From the NCBI RefSeq assembly GCF_004360155.1, contig NZ_ML178723.1:22445-86444 (forward strand): 64,000 nt of DNA, given 5' to 3'. This stretch comes from Paraglaciecola marina (GTDB taxonomy: Bacteria > Pseudomonadota > Gammaproteobacteria > Enterobacterales > Alteromonadaceae). The position numbers were made by a program, and so were the translations under genes. The notes beneath the pieces are model-generated. The model searched no databases, was not told where the DNA came from, and worked only from the letters and a program-made list of their open reading frames with translations. Below are positions 18,864 through 28,142 of this stretch, piece after piece. Each line of letters begins with the position of its first letter. Position 1 is the first letter of the stretch.

Positions 18864-20428
18864 AGATACGTAGCGATATTTTACGTACCTATCAATTGGT
18901 ACATACCTGGACTGGAATAGTGGCGGGCTTGGTTTTGTTTATCGGGTTTTATGCTGGATCTTTAACTATGTTTGAAGATGAGTTGACCCATTGGGCCACG
19001 CCTTCTAATCATCATTTGCCACAAGTTTCCACCGACAAACTTGACGATTTAATTGCCAAAGCAAGTGCTTCATCTGACAAGGTATCACAGGGGTTTACCA
19101 TAAACTTAAGTGACGAACTGTCACCCATTACTTGGTTTGAACAAGGTGGTGGACGCCGTTTAGCCTTAGATGATGTGAAGGTTCATGGCACATTATCAGA
19201 GGATGGCAACTTACTCACCCAAACAGAACCTACCAACGAGTTAGGTAACCTCATTGATCTACTTCATAGAACAGCTGGTATAGCAGGAAAGTTAGGCCAC
19301 GAAGACTTAGGAGTTGTAGTCTTGGGTGTGGCGTCAGTTTTGTATTTTCTGGCACTTGTATCTGGCATCATATTTTTGCTGCCTACTTTAACGAAGAGCT
19401 TTTTTGCTTTGCGTAAAAATAAAGGGCCCAATAGGTTTTGGTTAGATAGCCACAACCTTGTGGGTATTGTTAGTTTACCTTTCCATTTTATAATTGCATG
19501 GACTGTGATTGTTTTTGCCTTCCATGATGTGCTGTACGATGGCTTGAGCTTGGTTTATGGGGATGAGCCGACATTTGAACGAGTCGCCAGCCCAGCGGTT
19601 GAGTACTCTATGGATGATTTGCCGCCCATATCAACTTATTTGCGTAAAGTTGAAACACTTACCGATGGGTATCATGTTGAATCTATTGCTTTCTCTGGGC
19701 TATTGTCTGCACGGCCTTCAGTAGGCGTTACCATAAAAAACACCCAAGAAATGATGCGTAATAGCACTGGTGATTTTATCTATATGCACCCTTATAATCT
19801 CAATGTTACCTACAGCAGTATTCCTATGAGCGAGAATGAGTATTATGTAACCTATGTTGCCAGTTTCTTCTCTCTGCATTTTGGTGGTTTTGGTGGTAAT
19901 ACAGGGCGTTGGCTATATTTTGTAATGGGACTTTTAGGCGCGTTTTTGTTTTATAGCGGCAATTTGATTTGGCTTGAAAAACGCAGAAAGAAAGCGCCAA
20001 TTCAAAGTCAATCAAATCGCTCTATGGCAAACCTCACTGTGGGAATTTGTTTGGGGTCGATGTTAGCGGTTGCGGTGACCTTGTTCTCGAGTAAATGGTT
20101 ATATCTATTCAATACAGAAATTAACTATAGTTATCTAACCTGCTATTACCTAATCTTCTTTACTGCTGTTATTTATAGCTTTATTAGGGGCGCAGCCATA
20201 AGTGCTATTCATATTCAATATGCTACTAGTATTGCTTGTTTGCTGATCCCCATTACCAGTGTAGTGACCCGCTTTATTGCTAGTTCAGATCATTGGGCAA
20301 GCAGAGATTTGGGCAGTATTATGGTTGATGTAGTGGCGTTTGTGTTTGCAGGAATATTCTATTTTGCAGCAAAGAAAACTAAAAATCGGGCGCTTTATGG
20401 TGAACGCAACAGTATTTGGGCTATATAA
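18860..20428 (+). CDS. PepSY-associated transmembrane protein, probable ferrisiderophore reductase
   Basis: The ATG at 18860, overlapping the previous stop as ATGA, is chosen over a GTG nine bases upstream. The 522-residue protein has an N-terminal helix after H-T-W-T-G-I-V-A-G, a long periplasmic segment, further helices with paired histidines (DSHNLVGIVSLPFHF, LHFGGFGG), and a helix-rich C-terminal region. This is the PepSY_TM layout (PF03929). Related proteins next to siderophore receptors are thought to reduce Fe(III) in siderophores, probably through haem held by the conserved histidines. It ends the iron operon and is followed by a strong hairpin. Confidence 0.85.
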   Translation: MKIRSDILRTYQLVHTWTGIVAGLVLFIGFYAGSLTMFEDELTHWATPSNHHLPQVSTDKLDDLIAKASASSDKVSQGFTINLSDELSPITWFEQGGGRRLALDDVKVHGTLSEDGNLLTQTEPTNELGNLIDLLHRTAGIAGKLGHEDLGVVVLGVASVLYFLALVSGIIFLLPTLTKSFFALRKNKGPNRFWLDSHNLVGIVSLPFHFIIAWTVIVFAFHDVLYDGLSLVYGDEPTFERVASPAVEYSMDDLPPISTYLRKVETLTDGYHVESIAFSGLLSARPSVGVTIKNTQEMMRNSTGDFIYMHPYNLNVTYSSIPMSENEYYVTYVASFFSLHFGGFGGNTGRWLYFVMGLLGAFLFYSGNLIWLEKRRKKAPIQSQSNRSMANLTVGICLGSMLAVAVTLFSSKWLYLFNTEINYSYLTCYYLIFFTAVIYSFIRGAAISAIHIQYATSIACLLIPITSVVTRFIASSDHWASRDLGSIMVDVVAFVFAGIFYFAAKKTKNRALYGERNSIWAI

Positions 20429-20441
20429 AAAGTAAAAAGGT

Positions 20442-20479
20442 ACCAGTTAACATCTCTTAGGGGGAAGATGTTAACTGGT
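20442..20479. terminator. Bidirectional terminator between PepSY gene and rimO
   Basis: A perfect 14-base stem (ACCAGTTAACATCT with AGATGTTAACTGGT) has a 10-base loop. Read on the minus strand it is followed by a T-rich stretch, making it a good terminator for rimO. It also lies just after the plus-strand PepSY gene. Confidence 0.75.
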
Positions 20480-20505
20480 TAGTTTCTGGAAAGTGGTTAA
20501 GTCTC

Positions 20506-21918
20506 TTAATCCTCGGCTTTAACCGCCCATAAATCATGTTCATCATTATGGATTATTTGTGCCCAGATAATATCACCAGGCTTAACGTCAAACTCATCGG
20601 TTAAATGTACATTACCATCAATTTCTGGCGCGTCGGCATAACATCTACCTACTGCACCCTCTGGTGTTACTTCATCAATGATAACTTGGTATTCAAGGCC
20701 AATTTTTGCTTCTAACTTGGCTGTGCTTATTTGCGCTTGTTTATGCATAAAACGTTCGAAGCGTTGTTGTTTAATTTCTTCACTTACTGGGTCTGGTAAG
20801 TCATTGGCTTTAGCGCCATCTACATCAGAGTATTTAAAACATCCTACACGGTCTAGCTGTGCTTCATCTAAAAAGTCCAAGAGCATTTGGAAGTCTTCTT
20901 CAGTTTCACCAGGGAAACCGACAATAAAGGTAGAGCGTATTACTAGGTTAGGGCATTTTTCTCGCCAGGCTTTGATACGCTCCATGGTTTTTTCAGCTGC
21001 TGCGGGACGCTTCATAAGCTTCAGCACCCGTGGGCTTGCATGTTGAAACGGAATATCTAAGTAAGGCAGAATTTTACCTTCGGCCATAAGAGGCATCACT
21101 TTATCAACCGATGGGTAAGGGTATACATAATGAAGTCTTACCCATATACCCATTTCACCGAGTTTTTCGCATAGGGCTTTCATATCGGTTTTTACCGGCA
21201 TGCCATCCCAAAAATCAGTTTTATATTTTACATCTACGCCATATGCACTGGTATCTTGAGAAATTACTAAAAGCTCTTTTACACCCGCATTTTTAAGGCG
21301 TTTTGCTTCATCTAAAATACTACCAATGGGGCGGCTAACTAGATCACCGCGCATTGATGGAATAATGCAAAAAGTACATCTGTGGTTACAGCCTTCGGAT
21401 ATCTTTAAATAAGCATAGTGTCTTGGCGTTAGCTTGACCCCAATGTCTGGCACCAAGTTTAGATAAGGGTTGTGCTGAGGTTGAGGTAAGTGTTCGTGAA
21501 CTTGGTTCACTACTTCTTCATAAGCGTGAGGACCGGTTATTGCTAACACATTAGGATGGACTTCACGGATTTCATTTTCTTTTATACCCAAACAACCTGT
21601 AACTATAACTTTGCCGTTTTCGTTGAGAGCTTCACCAATCGTATCCAGTGACTCTTGTACTGCTGAATCAATAAAGCCGCAGGTGTTTACTATGACTAAA
21701 TCAGAGTCATTATAGGTAGGCACCACGTCATAACCTTCAGTACGTAATTGCGTCAAAATACGCTCTGAGTCCACCAGGTTTTTGGGGCAGCCTAGGCTCA
21801 CAAAACCAATTTTAGTACCGCTGGCTTTTTGGATCGGAGAGTCAGCCTCTAGCACTTTTACAGGTGTTTCTAAAGTGGTCGTTTTGTTTGGGGTGAAAGT
21901 TTCAACTGTCATGGGCAT
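20506..21918 (-). CDS. rimO: Ribosomal protein uS12 methylthiotransferase RimO
   Basis: RimO is a radical-SAM enzyme that methylthiolates the conserved aspartate of ribosomal protein S12. The N-terminal UPF0004 domain starts [16 protein letters not shown] and supplies three cysteines for one Fe-S cluster. The radical SAM motif CNHRCTFC follows near residue 181, and a C-terminal TRAM domain ends the protein. It is 470 residues against about 440 in E. coli. The extra length is a low-complexity N-terminal extension of about 30 residues before the first domain, so the true start could be slightly internal. It stands alone as a monocistronic gene. Confidence 0.95.
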   Translation of the reverse strand: MPMTVETFTPNKTTTLETPVKVLEADSPIQKASGTKIGFVSLGCPKNLVDSERILTQLRTEGYDVVPTYNDSDLVIVNTCGFIDSAVQESLDTIGEALNENGKVIVTGCLGIKENEIREVHPNVLAITGPHAYEEVVNQVHEHLPQPQHNPYLNLVPDIGVKLTPRHYAYLKISEGCNHRCTFCIIPSMRGDLVSRPIGSILDEAKRLKNAGVKELLVISQDTSAYGVDVKYKTDFWDGMPVKTDMKALCEKLGEMGIWVRLHYVYPYPSVDKVMPLMAEGKILPYLDIPFQHASPRVLKLMKRPAAAEKTMERIKAWREKCPNLVIRSTFIVGFPGETEEDFQMLLDFLDEAQLDRVGCFKYSDVDGAKANDLPDPVSEEIKQQRFERFMHKQAQISTAKLEAKIGLEYQVIIDEVTPEGAVGRCYADAPEIDGNVHLTDEFDVKPGDIIWAQIIHNDEHDLWAVKAED

Positions 21919-22062
21919 ATCTTAAATGTACGTAATTGAAAGTATTATACGTTAAGTGTTTGTGGGAAGTTAGAAGGAATATTGTTTTTGTAGTTTTTAT
22001 ATATCTGCTTTATTTAGATAGTCAGTTACTATTTACAGGTTACTCAATATTCAGGATAAAAG

Positions 22063-22344
22063 ATGAACTTAGATAAGTCGCAAAAACGTATTAATAAACG
22101 AGTGAAGCGAGGTTTTCATGGATATCCGCTTATTACCATTCAATATTTTGGAAATGATGACGGAATAGCAACAAAAGTAGAGGTAGGGTTTATTGAAGCT
22201 GAAAATGCTACGCCCATGTTAGAAACCTTTGAAAGTAGCACTGACATTCGTCAAGACGAAACCGTGCAAACCACTATTATTAAAATTATCGATAGAGTAG
22301 ATGCTAAAACCGTGACCTTGGAGTTGATGCCACCACTTAAGTAA
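22063..22344 (+). CDS. Conserved small protein of unknown function
   Basis: I do not recognise this 93-residue protein. It has a basic N-terminal segment (KSQKRINKRVKRG) and then alternating short strands and loops with many acidic residues (ITIQYFGNDDGIATKVEVGF, KIIDRVDAKTVTLELMP). There is no signal peptide or membrane helix, so it is probably cytoplasmic. It is preceded by AGGATAAAAG as ribosome binding site, and has no close neighbour on its strand. The protein-like composition and good start support it being real. Confidence 0.65.
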   Translation: MNLDKSQKRINKRVKRGFHGYPLITIQYFGNDDGIATKVEVGFIEAENATPMLETFESSTDIRQDETVQTTIIKIIDRVDAKTVTLELMPPLK

Positions 22345-22448
22345 GAGAATTTAACTTTAGGGTGTAACACCTTAATGTCAGTTAGTGGCATGCGGTTTTT
22401 GTAAAGCCTAGTGCCACATGCTTCAACTATAAAGAGTGATATAGGTGT

Positions 22449-22817
22449 CTATACTGTGCGTTCTAAATGCCACACCTTAGACACAATACACCAACCGTCA
22501 GCGTCTTTTACAAAACTTAAGTGGTCTACAAATATGTTTTTGTGTGCTCGCAAACGGACTTTAACTGTGGCGCAATCTTTAGATAACCAATCAATCATGA
22601 TGATTTCTTGTTCTCTCACTTGCTCAACACTTGCAGGTGAAGGGCGAGTGGCAACATCTTGTCTAAAGCTAGCGATTGGGTCGACGAGTAGCTTACCTTC
22701 ATCTACATCAAATAGGCTCGAACTAGGGTGAAACACCTTATCTAATAAATTTGTGTCGCAATAGTAAAGAGCATCAAAGTAGGTATTAACAGCTTCAATT
22801 AAATCTTGTGGGCGCAT
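22449..22817 (-). CDS. NTF2-like / lumazine-binding-like protein (SnoaL-type fold)
   Basis: This 122-residue single-domain protein starts with helices (RPQDLIEAVNTYFDALYYCD), then F-H-P-S-S-S-L-F-D-V and antiparallel strands ending with the D-G-W-C-I-V-S-K-V-W-H pattern. That layout matches the NTF2-like superfamily, specifically the 'putative lumazine-binding' group (PF12893), whose members are small cone-shaped enzymes or binding proteins. The specific ligand cannot be inferred. No operon partner is evident, since the hybrid kinase is downstream on the same strand after about 157 bases. Confidence 0.75.
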   Translation of the reverse strand: MRPQDLIEAVNTYFDALYYCDTNLLDKVFHPSSSLFDVDEGKLLVDPIASFRQDVATRPSPASVEQVREQEIIMIDWLSKDCATVKVRLRAHKNIFVDHLSFVKDADGWCIVSKVWHLERTV

Positions 22818-22974
22818 CTTGAGTTCCTAGTATCTGAATTGATTATGTAGTCTTACTACATATTAATTGACTGGTTACTCAGGTGTTACTGGCTTGATGG
22901 GCATTATTCGATAATAATAAGCCAGTTTTAATGTGTTGAAGTAAAAGTCAGGCAATTTTACAATGATTTTAGAC

Positions 22975-25062
22975 TCAAATATTTTTTTGGCGGGCGATAT
23001 ACTTTTCTAGAGTCTTGGCAAGCTTGTCGAAATCTAATGGTTTACTAACATAGTCGGTCATACCTACGCTTAAACATTTTTCTTTATCGCCTTTCATGGC
23101 ATTAGCTGTGAGGGCAATAATAGGGATGTTTTTAACTTTTTCACCGGCTTCACCGGCTCGAATTTTTTGGGTGGCTTCAAATCCATCCATCACTGGCATT
23201 TGACAATCCATGATGACGATGTCAAATGAAGCTGCACTTAAAGCGTTAATCGCTTCTAACCCGTTGCCACAGGCCACGGCTTTTAAATCCATTTGTTTTA
23301 GAAGTTCTATGACAACCACTTGATTAATTTCGTTATCTTCGACGACTAGAACTCTAGCCGTTTTCTGACTAGGCTTTACAGGTGTTTTCGGTACCTGACT
23401 CAGATGCTCTTCTAGACTAGTTTTAGTCTCTAATGTTTCAATTTGAGGGCGCCCCAGAGGTATCTGGAAACTAAAAGTACTGCCCTGGCCGGTTTTACTT
23501 CTAACATTGATAACTCCCCCCATTAATTGACATAACCGATAGACAATCGATAGGCCTAGCCCTGTGCCACCGTAATTTCTGGTGGTACTAGAGTCAGCTT
23601 GAGTGAAGGGGTGAAATATATCTTGTTGTGCTTGCTCACTAATACCAATGCCTGTGTCTGTTACTTGGCAATGAAATAGTTTTTCTGAGTTGTTTTCTTC
23701 AAGCTTCCACTTGATAGCTACTTGCCCTTTTTCTGTGAATTTAAGGGCGTTACCTACTAAGTTGTGCAGAATCTGCCTAATTCTTAGAGTATCGCCGCTT
23801 ACTAAATCATCTGATAAGGGAGGCGAGGTTAGTACGATATCTACATTTTTGTCATGAAATGCGGGCTGCATCATTTCCACAAATTCGTTTAAAAAGCTAG
23901 AGACAGAAAAATTTTCATATTCAATTGTGAGTTTTTCGGCATCTATTTTAGATAAATCTAAAATGTCATTCAGAATAATGAGAAGGTATTCTGCGCTAGA
24001 TTGCGCTATTTTCACATTAGATAATTGCTGGTCGTTAAGACCACTACGTTCTAGCCATTGGAGCATGCCTAGTATCCCATTCATCGGCGTGCGTATTTCA
24101 TGGCTCATATTGGCTAAAAACTGGCTTTTAGTTCTAGCTGCTGCTTCTGCGGTTTCTTTAGCTTTGATTAATGCATTGCGACTACTGATTTGATCATCAA
24201 TATTTTGAAATGAACCTAGTAAGCCAACACATTTATTATTTTCTATAACCGGCTCACCTTTTGCTCTCACCCAAGTAATCTTGTTTTTTGCGGTGATGAT
24301 CTGTAACTCTTCGTCCCAAGGCTCACCATTTTCAATACCTTTTTGCAATAAAGCGGTAATGTTTTCTCGATGTTCACCTTCTTGGTAAAACAAAATAGCG
24401 TTTTCTACTGTGGGTTCAAAGTCTGCTGATACTTGATGGATTTTTCGGGTCATCTCAGACCAATAAAGACTGTTGTTTTCAAGATCAAGCTCCCATGCCC
24501 CAACATTGGCTTGCTCACTCATCATTTCGAGCATATTTTGTTGCCGAGCTAGATGCTTTTCAAAGTCAACTCGTGTGAGTTCATTGCTGACCCACTGTGA
24601 GAAAAGTAAAATTAATTCAAGATCATCACTATTAAAGCCTTTATCTCTTATCTCTGGTCCAGAAAAGTTGATGGTTCCATAGGGTTTGCCATTAACGATT
24701 AAAGGTGTACCTATGTAGCTTTCCAAACCAAATGCGCTATAACAGGGGTGGGTTTTAATCTTGCTTTCACCAGCATGGGAGAATGACAGCGGCGCTTTAT
24801 TGTTTAAGGTGTGGATACAGTAAGTTACTCCTAGCTCAAAGCTATCACCAGGCACTACTTCATTGTTCGGAGTACAAGCGTATTTTACGATGTAAGTTTC
24901 ATCAGAAATATGACTAACTATGCCTAATGGCAATGAAAAAGTTTCACAGCCTAACGCTAATAACTGCTGAATTTTACTATCTACATCTAGGGTGCTATTT
25001 GATGTAATACGGTGCAATTCTTGAAGAGTGGTGATTGTCTGGCTTTCTTCGCTCTTTTTCAT
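22975..25062 (-). CDS. Soluble hybrid sensor histidine kinase (GAF-PAS-HisKA-HATPase-REC)
   Basis: This 695-residue kinase has no membrane helix. An N-terminal GAF domain (~15-165; I-G-T-P-L-I-V-N-G-K-P-Y-G-T-I) is followed by a PAS domain with a PAC-like end (~175-290). HisKA carries the phospho-acceptor His321 in ANMSHEIRTP. HATPase_c has an N-box at ~439 (NLVGNALKFT) and G boxes DTGIGI and GGTGLGLSI. A C-terminal receiver (~570-690) has Asp619 in VIMDCQMPVMDG. The REC domain implies transfer to a separate Hpt protein, not seen here. The signal is unknown, and the GAF/PAS pair suggests an intracellular cue. No response regulator gene is adjacent. Confidence 0.92.
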   Translation of the reverse strand: MKKSEESQTITTLQELHRITSNSTLDVDSKIQQLLALGCETFSLPLGIVSHISDETYIVKYACTPNNEVVPGDSFELGVTYCIHTLNNKAPLSFSHAGESKIKTHPCYSAFGLESYIGTPLIVNGKPYGTINFSGPEIRDKGFNSDDLELILLFSQWVSNELTRVDFEKHLARQQNMLEMMSEQANVGAWELDLENNSLYWSEMTRKIHQVSADFEPTVENAILFYQEGEHRENITALLQKGIENGEPWDEELQIITAKNKITWVRAKGEPVIENNKCVGLLGSFQNIDDQISSRNALIKAKETAEAAARTKSQFLANMSHEIRTPMNGILGMLQWLERSGLNDQQLSNVKIAQSSAEYLLIILNDILDLSKIDAEKLTIEYENFSVSSFLNEFVEMMQPAFHDKNVDIVLTSPPLSDDLVSGDTLRIRQILHNLVGNALKFTEKGQVAIKWKLEENNSEKLFHCQVTDTGIGISEQAQQDIFHPFTQADSSTTRNYGGTGLGLSIVYRLCQLMGGVINVRSKTGQGSTFSFQIPLGRPQIETLETKTSLEEHLSQVPKTPVKPSQKTARVLVVEDNEINQVVVIELLKQMDLKAVACGNGLEAINALSAASFDIVIMDCQMPVMDGFEATQKIRAGEAGEKVKNIPIIALTANAMKGDKEKCLSVGMTDYVSKPLDFDKLAKTLEKYIARQKNI

Positions 25063-25153
25063 TTGTACCTTACCTTATGATATTACAGTTAATTTAGCAC
25101 AAATTTTCAGTTAGAGAAGACCTTCAGTAATATTATGAATTTGCTTTTTAGCA

Positions 25154-25191
25154 CAGAAAAAAAATGCCTAGCTTCTTACCGCTAGGCATTT
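25154..25191 (-). terminator. Rho-independent terminator of the second TonB-dependent receptor
   Basis: Read on the minus strand, an 11-base perfect stem (AAATGCCTAGC/GCTAGGCATTT) with an eight-base loop is followed by a run of eight T. It lies about 50 bases after the receptor stop. Confidence 0.85.
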
Positions 25192-25239
25192 AACTTGAAC
25201 ATATTATTTTAGTAGGGTGCAAACAAACCCTATTTACTA

Positions 25240-27765
25240 TTAGAACTTATAGCTGAACATCACTGAGCCGGTTCTACCTTCAGATGGCTTGACAACGACT
25301 GAGTCAAATAAGTCTGCTGATGTATAATACTCTTCATCAAATAAATTATTGATTGATAATAAAACTTCATAACTGTCTGTGACATAACCCATTGACGCAG
25401 TCCACACCATGTAACTAGGTAAAAGAATAGTTTCTAGCACGTCGGTATAGGTTTCATCTGCCCAGCCAAAACCAGTACTAGCTGTGATTTTCCCATCACC
25501 AATAGGTTGTACGTAGTTTAGGTACATACTAATAGTATTATCTGGTAAACCACCTCTGTCTAGTTCCACTCCGGTACCTACAAATGTAGAACGGTTACCA
25601 CCAATACGACCGCCATAGACTTGATAGGGTTCTAATCCATTTTGCACAGCAAAGTCAGCACCATTGATAATGGCTAAAGCATTATCACTAACTTCTGTCG
25701 TTTCTATATGTGTGGCAGTAGCTGTCACAGAGAAGTTTTCGTTAAGTAGAGCACGAGCTTCAAATTCTATCCCAGTACTTGAAACTGCTACTAAGGCTTG
25801 TGTCTGACCTATACGATCAGTTTTTTCTTGGTCATAGACTGATAAAGCCGCATAAATAGTATCTTCTTCGTTGCTATATTTAAGCCCAAGTTCAATTAAG
25901 TCAGAATCAGCAAGGTAATCCCCACCGTCGACACTGCTAGCAATAATACCGCCTAATTGGTTTGTGGTTAATGAATTTGCCTTGGCATAGGTTGCGTAAG
26001 GTACAAATCCTGATTCTGTGGCATAAGATAAGCTTAGGTTATAACTTAATGCAGATTCAGTGTCAGTATGCACGCCATCTCCAAAAGGAATGCCTAGCAA
26101 TGAAACAGCTTCTTCTTCTGCTTCAACATCATAATAATCATAGCGAGCACCTACCAAGACAGAGAGTTTTTCAAAGCTGATATCTGCTAGGTAAAATATC
26201 CCTAAGTTAGAGACAGTAGAAACTTGCTCTTCGTTATAGTTACGGCGCACTGTGCCGTCAATTCCTGTGGGGTTACCGTCTTCATCATACAAAATAGTGG
26301 CATCTTCGTATGGGTCTGTCACTGCCCAGTCAATTCTATCGTTGGCTGTTGGCCCAACACTGATGTCCCTAAAATCAAAGGTTTCATCATAAAATGCGTG
26401 ATTTAAGTCTAAGTCTTCGTGTCTTAAACTAACACCTGCTATATGTTGAATTAATACGTTTTCACCTTGAGTATCAAACATTAAGCTTGAACGGAATTCA
26501 GCGGCTGTTGCTCCTGGATAATCAGCAGTAAAACCCCAACTTTGATATTTGGTATGGTCCATATAATCATAATAAAACTGGTTCTTCCAGACCATGTCAT
26601 CAATGTAAGTGGTAAAATCCAAATAAGCAGTAAATGCTGTAGAGTCGGCAAAATCTATATCATCAATAAAGGTTGTTTTGTGATCAATTTTAGTGGTACC
26701 AGGATCTGTTAGTGCATAACCGTCAATGAACCCTGGAGCGCCTGGGCAAGCTAACAGCATATCGTTATAAACAAAATTACTGGTATCAGCATCGCCTGGA
26801 CTACAGAAAGAGCCAACGCTTGAGAATGAAGAGTTAATAAAATAAGGGGCGGCAGAGGTAATAAAGCCAGACTCTTGAGGTAATAAGCGATCGGCACCAA
26901 TAGTGTTATCGCTATTTCTTACAGGCGCAGCACCGGTAATATAAGTTCCGTTATCGATTAAGTCTTGGGTAACTCGGTTCCAGCCTGGTACTTGGATACT
27001 ATCAGATGTCTGTGCTTGAAAACCAAATTCCATAGTGGTGCTGTCGGTAATATCAAGATCTATTGCAACTTGTAACATTTCATTGGTAGGCTCGTAATTA
27101 TTGTAATACGAGCCAGAATTTTCGGCTTCAGCAAATACATAAATACCACCTTGCTTATCACCTAACTTGAATGGAGTTCCTGCTTCGGCGGCTAATATTT
27201 TTTGAGAGTAGGTACCTAGTGTTAAATCAATTTTACCGGTAACTTCTTCTATATATTTGGTGGCGTCTGATTTTGCAGATTTAGGTGAGTAATTTAGCTG
27301 TCCACCAACACTTCCTGTTCCATATAATGGGCTTACTGGCCCACGCATAACTTCTAATTGTTTCGCGCCACGAATGTTAGTTTTAAAGGCTCCTGGGTTG
27401 GCAATCCTACGAAAACCTCTGAAGTAGTTATCTGCAGATTCTCCACGAATATCCATAGCCCCTTGGATCCCAAAGAAAGAACTGGTGAAAGCACCCGGTG
27501 TCATTCTTACTAAATCATCAACACTGCGTAATCCATAAGCTTCAATCAAATCAGAGCTTACTTCTGTTACTGAGCGAGGTGTTTCTACTAAAGACATATC
27601 AAAACCATAGGTGCTGCTAGATTCTGGGGGCATGATCATGTTTTCATCTTTGACACCGACGACGGATATTTTTTCAATTTCTTGTGCGTTAAGTGATAAA
27701 GCAAGTGATGTAGCAGTAATGGCTGCTATCGCAAGGGATAGTTTATTAAGTTTGTGCGTTCTCAA
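25240..27765 (-). CDS. TonB-dependent receptor, siderophore type
   Basis: This 841-residue outer membrane receptor has a signal peptide (LSLAIAAITATSLALSLNA-Q) and a TonB box IEKISVVG. The plug domain (~50-170) contains DIRGESADNYFRGFR and LEVMRGPVSPLYGTGSVGGQLNY. The barrel is long, about 650 residues, and ends in SVMFSYKF. The plug pattern fits the siderophore-receptor subfamily, although extended loops (for example around residues 310-345, with two cysteines CSPGDADTSNFVYNDMLLAC) hint at a specialised ligand. It is a single-gene unit with its own terminator. Confidence 0.88.
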   Translation of the reverse strand: MRTHKLNKLSLAIAAITATSLALSLNAQEIEKISVVGVKDENMIMPPESSSTYGFDMSLVETPRSVTEVSSDLIEAYGLRSVDDLVRMTPGAFTSSFFGIQGAMDIRGESADNYFRGFRRIANPGAFKTNIRGAKQLEVMRGPVSPLYGTGSVGGQLNYSPKSAKSDATKYIEEVTGKIDLTLGTYSQKILAAEAGTPFKLGDKQGGIYVFAEAENSGSYYNNYEPTNEMLQVAIDLDITDSTTMEFGFQAQTSDSIQVPGWNRVTQDLIDNGTYITGAAPVRNSDNTIGADRLLPQESGFITSAAPYFINSSFSSVGSFCSPGDADTSNFVYNDMLLACPGAPGFIDGYALTDPGTTKIDHKTTFIDDIDFADSTAFTAYLDFTTYIDDMVWKNQFYYDYMDHTKYQSWGFTADYPGATAAEFRSSLMFDTQGENVLIQHIAGVSLRHEDLDLNHAFYDETFDFRDISVGPTANDRIDWAVTDPYEDATILYDEDGNPTGIDGTVRRNYNEEQVSTVSNLGIFYLADISFEKLSVLVGARYDYYDVEAEEEAVSLLGIPFGDGVHTDTESALSYNLSLSYATESGFVPYATYAKANSLTTNQLGGIIASSVDGGDYLADSDLIELGLKYSNEEDTIYAALSVYDQEKTDRIGQTQALVAVSSTGIEFEARALLNENFSVTATATHIETTEVSDNALAIINGADFAVQNGLEPYQVYGGRIGGNRSTFVGTGVELDRGGLPDNTISMYLNYVQPIGDGKITASTGFGWADETYTDVLETILLPSYMVWTASMGYVTDSYEVLLSINNLFDEEYYTSADLFDSVVVKPSEGRTGSVMFSYKF

Positions 27766-27846
27766 GGTGTGTCTCCGTATCCATGCAACTTTAAAGTTGT
27801 CTTATGGGCTGGTAGTAGTTTTTATATTGTGGTTGTCTTGTCGCGT

Positions 27847-27864
27847 ATCATTCTTAACGATGAT
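27847..27864. promoter_or_regulatory. Dyad in the 367-base region upstream of the second receptor
   Basis: ATCATTCTTAACGATGAT has symmetric ATCAT/ATGAT ends and lies 82 bases upstream of the receptor start. It could be an operator, possibly Fur-like because of ATCATT, but the match is weak. The rest of the intergenic region (27766-28100) shows a small GTTTGTT/AACAAAC hairpin near 28065 and no gene that I can support. Confidence 0.3.
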
Positions 27865-28100
27865 TTGTGCAACAATTGCCCCCACACAGCAATAGTTATG
27901 CCAGCATACTTTAAAACCTGACCAGCTGGTTTACATAGGTTAGGAAGCCAAATTGCTTAAAAAAAACGCACAGTTATGGTACTAACATGCATTGTTTTTG
28001 GGAAAGTAATGGTTGGTTAGACTTATTGGAGTAAGGTTTTTTTGTTTGAAATATGACACAGCGTTTGTGTTTGTTGAGTATAAACAAACTGCATAACATA

Positions 28101-28142
28101 CCTAGAGTAAAGGCATAGTAAAACCTAAGCCTTTACTCTAGG
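28101..28142. repeat. 14-base inverted repeat at the end of the antiporter gene
   Basis: Perfect arms CCTAGAGTAAAGGC and GCCTTTACTCTAGG are separated by 14 bases. One arm lies in the last codons of the antiporter gene. No T tract follows on the minus strand, so it may be an RNA-stabilising or Rho-associated structure rather than an intrinsic terminator. Confidence 0.5.
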
